Part shown: one piece after another, positions 42,878-49,397 of the stretch
Layout: every line of letters starts with the position of its first letter
How positions within the stretch are numbered: position 1 is the stretch's first letter
Assembly (NCBI RefSeq): GCF_020510705.1
Contig: NZ_CP075184.1
Coordinates: forward strand, 1,054,001-1,118,000
Direction of reading: 5' to 3'
DNA: 64,000 nt
Source: Acidovorax radicis
GTDB lineage: Bacteria; Pseudomonadota; Gammaproteobacteria; Burkholderiales; Burkholderiaceae_C
Program-made: the position numbers and the translations under genes
The notes under the pieces: generated by a model
What the model was told of the DNA's origin: nothing
Seen by the model: the letters and a program-made list of their open reading frames with translations, nothing else
The model's database searches: none

Positions 42878-42956
42878 AAAAAATGGAGGCACGAACGAAC
42901 AAGCCGCAGAGACTCTGCGGAAGAGGCTGCGGCTTGCGTCGCAGCGGGTTACACGG

Positions 42957-42966
42957 GAGACCAATC
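42957..42966 (-). promoter_or_regulatory. Target box seqA-like of the antisense RNA
   Basis: The minus strand reads GATTGGTCTC in the early leader, before the structured RNA. It is identical to the box at 42784-42793. A -10-like TATACT lies about 33 bases upstream (42999-43004 on the plus strand reads AGTATA). Base-pairing with the RNA is predicted from complementarity only. Confidence 0.55.
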
Positions 42967-43011
42967 CCGATTACGCCTTTTTGTGACGTAACGCCCGAAG
43001 TATAGCGACGC

Positions 43012-43062
43012 GTGGTGGGTTTGGTGGATTCTGGTGGGTGTTTGGAGGCGAACTGGCGCGGC
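43012..43062. repeat. GGTGGGTTT-family repeat in the satellite leader
   Basis: One copy in noncoding DNA: GGTGGGTTTGGTGGATTC, then TGGTGGGTG and GGCGAACTGGCGCGG. It lies just upstream of the putative promoter of the replication operon. The G-runs could form a G-quadruplex on this strand. Confidence 0.7.
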
Positions 43063-43242
43063 AAGTTCGCGGCGTGTGCGGTATTGCACGGATGGCAAAC
43101 AGGCTGGCCAGGGCTGCAGGAGCTGGGGGTGATGGTCATGGGAATCAAGGGCAAAAGGGACAAACAGGGTTCTTCGGGCGTAGGTCGGGCCGCAGAGCCG
43201 CAAAACGGCTCCGCACGGTGGTGCTTTGGGGTGGGGGTGGAC

Positions 43243-43581
43243 CTACGGCGCCAGGGCGGCCGCGTGGGTCTCGGTGGCGTCGGTATCAGCGCCCGGGCGG
43301 TCGGCTTCTGCCGGAGGCAGGCGGTCGCACTGGGCCATGGGGTGGCGGGCCATCTGTTCCATCACGTCACGGCGCCGGACGTGCGGGCTCAAGGGCAGCA
43401 GGATCGCCGGGTCGGGCGTGGCCGAGGGGGACAGCGTGCGGTTGATCTCGGTGGCGGCCGCGAAGGTGTGGCCACAGGCGGCGTTCTTGCAGACCAGGAA
43501 CAGCTCGCGCAGCAAAGGGGTGACTTCCACGCTGTTGCGCACGTTCGCCCAGCTCTTGCAGTGGGGGCAGCGCATTCTCAT
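43243..43581 (-). CDS. Ogr/Delta-type zinc-finger activator
   Basis: A 112-residue protein. The N-terminal 45 residues hold the Ogr/Delta pattern: MRCPHCKSWANVRNS, then LVCKNAACGHTF, a four-Cys zinc finger, with conserved hydrophobic spacing between. P2 Ogr and P4 Delta activate late gene promoters of P2-like helpers and satellites. The start overlaps the alpA stop as ATGA, so the two regulators are made together. The long Ala/Asp-rich tail is variable. Its presence supports a P4-like satellite identity for the element. Confidence 0.88.
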   Translation of the reverse strand: MRMRCPHCKSWANVRNSVEVTPLLRELFLVCKNAACGHTFAAATEINRTLSPSATPDPAILLPLSPHVRRRDVMEQMARHPMAQCDRLPPAEADRPGADTDATETHAAALAP

Positions 43582-43892
43582 GGGCGGCTCCGTTTGGTAA
43601 CGGAGGAGCGCTGGGCCTTGGACTTGGGCGCCTGTGACGGTTCGACGGGCGTGGCTGCCGCAGGGCGGTCAGCGATCCATGCATCGATATCGGACTCACG
43701 CCAGGCCACCGCATGGGCTGTCAGGTTCACGGCGGCCGGGAAGGACTTGGCCTGAATGCCTGCATAGATGCTGCTGCGGCCTAGGCCCGTCATGTGCTTC
43801 ACATCCGCCAGGCGAAGCAGGCGGTCGCGGTAGGGGCGCAGCGGCTGGGCTGCGGTGTCTTGGGCGTCTCGGATGTCTGTGGATGAGTACAT
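43578..43892 (-). CDS. AlpA-family transcriptional regulator
   Basis: A 104-residue protein with the AlpA (MerR-like) helix-turn-helix at about 22-70: DRLLRLADVKHMTGLGRSS and IYAGIQAKSFPAAV, ending with VAWRESDIDAWI. AlpA proteins control integrase or excision genes in P4-like satellites and islands. It is the gene closest to tRNA-Arg, but no integrase lies between it and the tRNA. The basic Lys/Arg tail is typical. Coupled to the Ogr/Delta gene. Confidence 0.9.
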   Translation of the reverse strand: MYSSTDIRDAQDTAAQPLRPYRDRLLRLADVKHMTGLGRSSIYAGIQAKSFPAAVNLTAHAVAWRESDIDAWIADRPAAATPVEPSQAPKSKAQRSSVTKRSRP

Positions 43893-44028
43893 GGCTCTAT
43901 GGTCATGTACGGATGGCTACGGACAAACGAGTGCTGCATGTGTGTGCGCTCTACACATGCTGAAGTTGGGCGAAGTGGGCGGCTTGGGCGCCGAAAAGCG
44001 GACTTCGAGCCGGTCGGGGGCCCGCCGC

Positions 44029-44345
44029 GTGGTGGGTTTGAGGGGGTTATTTTTGGACGATGGCGCGCAGAGAAATCGCGCGGCCGGTCAGGTCTGGGGG
44101 CACAAACCGGCGCGGCTGGGGGCACAACCGGCGGCCGGTTGGTGGGTTCGGTGGGTTTCGTGGGTTTGTTTCCGGCCAAACGCGCACGGCGAATTCTCCA
44201 GGGGCGGCGTTTTGGCTGCTCAGGCGTGGGGGCACAAACCGGCGTGGCTGGGGGCATCTGGCGGCCGCACTGGGGGCACAACCGGCCGCCGCGCGGTGGG
44301 TTCGGTGGATTTGATGGGTCTGTTTTGGCCCACTAGCGTGCGGAA
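44029..44345. repeat. Three higher-order repeats starting with GGTGGGTT(T/C)
   Basis: Units begin at 44029, 44139 and 44295. Each starts with GGTGGGTT(T/C)G, has a GGCC/GCGCG segment in the middle, and is followed 60-90 bases later by one to three TGGGGGCA(C/T) motifs. The pattern suggests tandem duplication of a roughly 110-150-bp block, now diverged. Confidence 0.65.
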
Positions 44346-44451
44346 AACCGCCCCGGGGCCGCCCTCAGCTATGGGGCATCTGGCCCTTGCGTGGGGGCAT
44401 AAAAGAAATGTGCCCCCATTTTTGAAAAATGTGCCCCCAAATGTGCCCCCA
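44095..44451. repeat. Iteron-like array of TGGGGGCACA / TGTGCCCCCA
   Basis: Direct copies start at 44095, 44117, 44227, 44249 (CATC variant), 44271 and 44392 (CATA variant). Exact inverted copies start at 44409, 44430 and 44442. Pairs 44095/44117 and 44227/44249 have the same 22-base spacing, separated by AAACCGGCG(C/T)GGC, about two helical turns. The array could bind the satellite replication protein or a repressor; an origin function is inferred from the analogous P4 ori/crr repeats. Confidence 0.75.
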
Positions 44452-44522
44452 ATTTGCGCGGATGGGGGTGGATGGGCCTGGACGGGTGCGGACAGCTAAG
44501 ATGCTGATTTCAAAGGGGAAAT

Positions 44523-44557
44523 AAAAAAATCCGGAAGAGTTTGGACTCTTGCGGATT
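44523..44557 (-). terminator. Rho-independent terminator of tRNA-Arg
   Basis: On the minus strand AATCCG-N-AAGAGT and ACTCTT-N-CGGATT form a stem with one internal mismatch and a four-base loop, followed by T7. It lies just past the 3' end of the tRNA gene. Confidence 0.8.
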
Positions 44558-44563
44558 GGTCGA

Positions 44564-44638
44564 TGGTCCCCTCGACAGGAATCGAACCTGTATCTAGCGC
44601 TTAGGAGGCACTCGTTCTATCCATTGAACTACGAGGAG
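44564..44638 (-). tRNA. tRNA-Arg (anticodon CCU)
   Basis: A 75-base gene including an encoded CCA. The acceptor stem pairs CTCCTCG with CGAGGGG (one G-T wobble). D-arm GTTC-AATGGATA-GAAC, anticodon arm AGTGC-CTCCTAA-GCGCT with anticodon CCT, and T-arm ACAGG-TTCGATT-CCTGT are intact. It is the boundary between the mobile element (downstream of its 3' end) and tamB. tRNA 3' ends are standard integration sites for P4-type integrases, but I did not find a second copy of its 3' end in the window. Confidence 0.96.
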
Positions 44639-44693
44639 GCAAGACAGCCGCGCATTGTAGTGGGCACACGCACGCTCTCTGGCGTGCGCAGCC

Positions 44694-47600
44694 TCAGTCG
44701 TACTTCACCGTGTAGATGATGTCCACCGCGCTTTTTTCGCCGGTCTGGCCGCGCAGGGTGAGGCGGCGCGAGAGGTCGTAGAAGATGTACAGCGTGCCCA
44801 GCGTGCCCGACAGGCTGCGTTCGTAGGTGATGTACAGGTCTTTGGACAGGCGTTTGCCAAAGGTGAGGGCGGCAGCCATGGCGTCTTCGCCCGCGCCGGG
44901 GCCTTTCACGCCGACTTCATCGAGGCCGACGCGGCTGGCCAAATTGGCCGTGCCGCTGCCGCCCTTGCGGCCCAGCAGGGCCAGGGCGGCTTGTTGCAGC
45001 ACGGCGGCTTCGGCGCCACCACCGGCGGCGCTGCGGCCCAGCACCACCCATGAGAGTTTTTCGGCGTCGGGCAGATCGGGGTCGGCGTAGAGCTTCACAC
45101 GCGGTGCCTGCGCGCTGCCCGTGACCTGCACGCCCGCGCGCACGCTGATGTTGGGCCGCAGCGCCAGGATGTCGAGCGAGGGGTTGTTGTAGGGGCCGTT
45201 GAAGCGGATCAGGCCCGTCTCCACGTCCAGCATCTGGCCCCAGGCGCGGTAGCGGCCCTGGTCGGTGCGCACTTCGCCCGTCACACGCGGCGGGGCGCCG
45301 GGCACGGCGTTGCTGCTGATGTTCACCTCGCCGGTCAGTCGGGTGGTGATGCCGTGGCCGTGCAGCGCAAAGTCGTTGCCTAGGTTGACGGTGATGGCGA
45401 TGTCGGGGGGCTTGGCGGCCTCGACCTGGCTCGCCGCCTGGTTGGCCTTGGCGGCGGCCTGGGCCTTGGCCTGGTCAGCGCGGTCCTTGGCGGCCGAGCG
45501 CACCACCACGTCCGAGCCCAGGCTGGGGGCGGACTCGTCGGGCAGGATGATGGTGGCGCGGTCGGTGGTGAGCTTGCCGCGCAGGCTGATCTGGCCCTGC
45601 TGCAGCTGGGCTTGCAACTGGCCCGACACGCTGACCTGGCGGTCGGCGCGCACCATCACCTGCAAGGTGCGGGCTTCGGCCTGCAGTGCCATGGTGATGC
45701 CGGACATGCCCGATGCAGCCGGGGGCGCCTCGCTGGTGGCGCCCCAGGTGATGCGGCCTTTGCCGGTGAGCGTGCCACCGTCTTGCGATGCCGCCGTGCG
45801 GTTGCCGCTGTAGCCCGCAATGCGTGCGCTGCTGCCGTGCCCGCCTTGCAGGCTGAACTCGGTGATGTCGAGCTGGTTGCCGCGCAGCGTGGCGCGAAGG
45901 CGCCCGCCCTGCAGGTCTACACCATCCACCACTGAGCGCACGGCCATGTCATCGGCCCCGAGCGTGCCCGCCCACTGGGGCGCGTTGCGGGTGCCCGACA
46001 GCGTGGCACTGGCGTCGAGCGTGCCGCGCACCCGCCAGCCCGGCGGGGCCAGCGCCGACCACACACCCACATCGGGCAGACGCGCGCGCAGGGTGCCCGC
46101 CAGCGGGGCATCGGCGGCCCAGGTGACGGCGGGGGGCGTTGTTGCGGTGGGGTGAGTGGCCTGGGCGCCCGCGCCGGCCTGGCTGCGGCGGGCTGCGGTG
46201 GCGATAGCGATGCGGGTGGTTACGCTTGCGTCGATGTCGCCCGCGCGTTCACTGGCCCAGACGAGGCGCGCGCGCAGGTTGTCGCCTTCCAGTTGCACCG
46301 ACAGCTCGGCCTGGCGGACGCCCGCAGGGGTGCCTCGGGCCGTTGCGGTAGGGGGCGGCGGCGCGGATGCTGACGACGCAGGACGCGTGTTGGCGGTGCT
46401 GCTGCTGGCGGCGGCGGTTGTGTTGCCGGTAGCGTTCGCTGCGGTGGCTTTTGTGGCGTCTGCTGCGGTCGCGCCTTTGGGGGACGCTTCTGTGGCAATG
46501 ACGGTCATGGCGCCTGCGCCCGTGCCCTGGCCGCTGCTCTGCACGGCAGTCACGGCGGTCATGTCGCCAGCCAGGATATTCAGATCGCCGCCCGCGCGCC
46601 GCAGGGTCGCGCTGGCACGCGGTGCCGTGGGGGTGGTGGTGTTGATGTCCCATTGCCCGTCCAGCACCAGCGTGGTGGCCAACCCCATGCGCTCAAGCAG
46701 CGGCTGCGCGGGGCGGCCTGCAGCCGCGCCCGTTTCGCCCAGGCCCAGCGCGTTGACCCAGGCCATGGGCAGGCCTTGCAGGGTGCCCTGGGTTTGCAGC
46801 TGGGGCAGGGCGTTACCGCCCACAACCAGCTGCGCGGGTTGCCAGCGCAGGGTGACGGTGCCCGGCAACGGGCCGGTCAGGCGGGCCTGGCCTGCAGAGG
46901 CCTGCCATGTCAAAGGCCCGGGCGTTTTGGCCGCGTGGTTGGATGCGGGTGCCCCGGTGGTGATCGTCACCGGCTCGGCCAGTTGCAGCGCCCACGGGCC
47001 GGGGCGTTGCGCGTCCTGCACCTGCAGCCGCAGCTCGTCGATTTGCGCCTGCCACTGGCCCGTGGTCGCCAGCCCGCCAGAGAGCCGCGCTTGCACGCTG
47101 GCGCGTTGGTCCAGGGGGGGCGGTTGGCGGGCTTCGGCACGCAGGGCCAGGGTCGCTTTGGCAAGGCTGCCCGCCAGCTCTGCCGTCACGCCGCGCAGCT
47201 CGATGGCCTGGGTGGCCTCGGTGGATTGGGTGGAGGGCCCGCCGGTGGCCGTGCCCTTGGTCGACGGTGGCAGGGTGACGCTCAACCGGGGGGCGTTGAC
47301 CGTGGCCTGCAATTCAAAGGTGTCTTTGCCTGCGGGCAGGGTGCGGCCAGCGCGGGCTGCGTCCAGTTGGTCTGCGAGTGTTTGCCAGCCGCCCTTCCAG
47401 CGGGCGGTGAGTTGTGCCGCCCCCGTGGCGCCAGCGCCCCGCAGGGCGTTCTGGAGGGGCGAGCCGATACCGGGCAAGGCCGCCAGCCAGCGCTGCGCGC
47501 GCGCGGTGTCGCTCAACTGCAGTTGCAGGTTGCCCGCGCCACTGCGGGGGGCCATCTGCCCGTCGGCGCGGGCGGTGGCGCCTGGCACGGCGACGACCCA

Positions 47601-49397
47601 TTGCCCTTGCGCGGATTGCACAGACTGCGCCCCCAGCGCAATGCGCAATGCAGTGGCCTCCACCCTTGCTTCGAGCGCGTCGAGCAGCAGGTGGTCGAGC
47701 TGCACGGTGCCACCGTTTTTTTCGCCCGCTGCGGTGGGCGCTGCCTGCCAGCTGCCCTGCGCCGTGAACTTGTCAATGCGCAGCGCTGCGGTGCGAGGGG
47801 TGGGTGTGCTGCGTGCAGCTGCAGCGCTCGTGGCAGCGCCGGTGGCGGCGCTAGCACGTGTGCTCGTGTGGCCCTTGGTGGCGCTTGCCTTCGCGTGGGT
47901 ATGGGGCTGGGCGCGGACATCGGCGTTAAAACGCAACACATCGCCTTGCATTCTGGCGCTGATGCCGCCCGAGAGAGGCGCTGCGCCGAGTGCGGTATGC
48001 AGGCTGCCTGGGCGCAAGGCGTTGAGCCTGGCGTCACCTTCAAGGGCCCCGGTGGCGGGGGTGTAGTGGCCTTGCACGGTGGCGCTGCCGGTGCCAGCCT
48101 GGAGCGTGGCGTCGGGCACCGACCAGCGGGTGCCGTCGTAGCTGGCGTGGGCTTGCAGCGCAGAGACCGGCAGGCGCCCTTCATCCCACGGGCCGGGCAG
48201 GGTGTTGTGCAGATCGGCGTCGATGGCCCAGCCAGGGGGCGGGGCGGCAGCCGGTGATTTTGCGGGGGCGGGTGCGTTGGGCTGCGTGGTGGCTGCCGCC
48301 GGGGACGGGCCCGCCTTGACCGTGCCCTGCAGCAGCGTCATGGGCGCCTGGGGCCACAGCGCTGCGAGGTTGACAGCGTGCAGCGTGGCGGTGGCTGATA
48401 CCAGGGGTTGTGGCACCCATGGGGCCAGGGTGGCTTGCATGCTTGCCTGCATGGGTTCGGTCGGGGCGGCGTCAGCAGTTTTCGCTTTGGCCGTGCCTGG
48501 TGCTGCCGCTGCCGCTGCGCCAGGCGTGCGTGGTGGCTGCAATGTCGATGGGGAATTAGCCAGCGGCTCCACCATGGGGCTCACCTGCGCCTGCGCCACC
48601 AATTGCGCTGCAGCCGTGGCCAGTGTGCCTTGCACCGTGGCGCGGGCACCGAGCTCGATCACGGTGCCGCTGCCGGGCACGGTGGTGTGCACGGTGCCAT
48701 CCATTGCGGCGTCCAGCGCCATCGGCGCCTGGGCCTGCAACGTGGCGTGGGCGCTGTACACGCCTTGGGCCAGCTCAACGCTGTCCACCGTCAGGCGGTG
48801 TTGTGCGCCATCAAAGCGGTAGGCGCCCGCAAGCCCGTGGGCCAACACGGCGGGTGGCCCGGCCCACTCGATCTCGTCCACCCGAAACGGAACGCCGATC
48901 TGAAGGGGCAGCACCAGTTGGGTCGGTGGTGTGAGCGGCGCCGGGGGGGTGGCATCGGGTGTGGGTTGGGCTGTGATCTGCACCCGCGCGGCATGCACCT
49001 CGCCCAGTTCAAGGCGGCGCTGCAGCAGTGGAGCCAGTTGCCAGCCCAGGCGGATGTCCGTGATTTCGACGGCCATGCTCGGGCTGCTCCAGCGCAGCCA
49101 GCCGATGCGCCCGCCGCTGCGCAGCGAGCCAGAAACCTCGCGGCTTTCGAGTTGCTGGTCTACCGGCAAAAAAGGCGCCGCGCGCGTGAGCGCCGTGGCC
49201 AGCGATGAATGGCTGCCCGCCCACCACCAGGCAGCGCTGCCCGTCACCAGCAACAGCCCCACCAGCACCAGCAGCAGCCAGCCCAGTGCCCGCACGGCGC
49301 GGGGCGCGCGCCGTGGCGGTGGCCGTGGTGCGCTCGAAGACCCTGCGCTGAAATCGGCGCCCGCCACACGGGGCTTGGAGAATTTGCCGCGCATCAA
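44694..49397 (-). CDS. tamB: Translocation and assembly module protein TamB
   Basis: A 1567-residue protein. An N-terminal anchor helix (about 34-57, LGWLLLVLVGLLLVTGSAAWWW) is followed by a long beta-rich groove domain with low-complexity Ala/Thr/Pro linkers. The conserved C-terminal DUF490 region includes LTGEVNISSNAVPGAPPRVTGEV, GLIRFNGPYNNPSLDILALR and a DIIYTVKYD end. TamB spans the periplasm and works with the TamA barrel in outer-membrane lipid or autotransporter handling. The start overlaps the tamA stop by 4 bases. Linker Ala/Thr runs are longer than usual. Confidence 0.93.
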   Translation of the reverse strand: MMRGKFSKPRVAGADFSAGSSSAPRPPPRRAPRAVRALGWLLLVLVGLLLVTGSAAWWWAGSHSSLATALTRAAPFLPVDQQLESREVSGSLRSGGRIGWLRWSSPSMAVEITDIRLGWQLAPLLQRRLELGEVHAARVQITAQPTPDATPPAPLTPPTQLVLPLQIGVPFRVDEIEWAGPPAVLAHGLAGAYRFDGAQHRLTVDSVELAQGVYSAHATLQAQAPMALDAAMDGTVHTTVPGSGTVIELGARATVQGTLATAAAQLVAQAQVSPMVEPLANSPSTLQPPRTPGAAAAAAPGTAKAKTADAAPTEPMQASMQATLAPWVPQPLVSATATLHAVNLAALWPQAPMTLLQGTVKAGPSPAAATTQPNAPAPAKSPAAAPPPGWAIDADLHNTLPGPWDEGRLPVSALQAHASYDGTRWSVPDATLQAGTGSATVQGHYTPATGALEGDARLNALRPGSLHTALGAAPLSGGISARMQGDVLRFNADVRAQPHTHAKASATKGHTSTRASAATGAATSAAAARSTPTPRTAALRIDKFTAQGSWQAAPTAAGEKNGGTVQLDHLLLDALEARVEATALRIALGAQSVQSAQGQWVVAVPGATARADGQMAPRSGAGNLQLQLSDTARAQRWLAALPGIGSPLQNALRGAGATGAAQLTARWKGGWQTLADQLDAARAGRTLPAGKDTFELQATVNAPRLSVTLPPSTKGTATGGPSTQSTEATQAIELRGVTAELAGSLAKATLALRAEARQPPPLDQRASVQARLSGGLATTGQWQAQIDELRLQVQDAQRPGPWALQLAEPVTITTGAPASNHAAKTPGPLTWQASAGQARLTGPLPGTVTLRWQPAQLVVGGNALPQLQTQGTLQGLPMAWVNALGLGETGAAAGRPAQPLLERMGLATTLVLDGQWDINTTTPTAPRASATLRRAGGDLNILAGDMTAVTAVQSSGQGTGAGAMTVIATEASPKGATAADATKATAANATGNTTAAASSSTANTRPASSASAPPPPTATARGTPAGVRQAELSVQLEGDNLRARLVWASERAGDIDASVTTRIAIATAARRSQAGAGAQATHPTATTPPAVTWAADAPLAGTLRARLPDVGVWSALAPPGWRVRGTLDASATLSGTRNAPQWAGTLGADDMAVRSVVDGVDLQGGRLRATLRGNQLDITEFSLQGGHGSSARIAGYSGNRTAASQDGGTLTGKGRITWGATSEAPPAASGMSGITMALQAEARTLQVMVRADRQVSVSGQLQAQLQQGQISLRGKLTTDRATIILPDESAPSLGSDVVVRSAAKDRADQAKAQAAAKANQAASQVEAAKPPDIAITVNLGNDFALHGHGITTRLTGEVNISSNAVPGAPPRVTGEVRTDQGRYRAWGQMLDVETGLIRFNGPYNNPSLDILALRPNISVRAGVQVTGSAQAPRVKLYADPDLPDAEKLSWVVLGRSAAGGGAEAAVLQQAALALLGRKGGSGTANLASRVGLDEVGVKGPGAGEDAMAAALTFGKRLSKDLYITYERSLSGTLGTLYIFYDLSRRLTLRGQTGEKSAVDIIYTVKYD

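Larger units (their letters stand above)
43893..44570. other. Repeat-filled noncoding region at the right end of the element
   Basis: I see no credible gene here. It holds three copies of the GGTGGGTTT family and nine copies of the TGGGGGCACA/TGTGCCCCCA motif. The element is therefore likely to have its control region, and perhaps its replication origin, in this stretch next to tRNA-Arg. Confidence 0.6.

Noticed and set aside
43799..44281. 160-codon leftward frame upstream of alpA with NKPTKPTEPTN-type peptides
   Set aside because: It is a reading of the GGTGGGTTT and GGGGGCACA repeats, overlaps alpA out of frame and lacks a plausible ribosome site; it is best taken as repeat DNA.
46156..48257. 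Long rightward frames opposite tamB
   Set aside because: tamB has the proper ends and a coupled tamA; the opposite frames are low-complexity Ala/Arg/Gly sequence.
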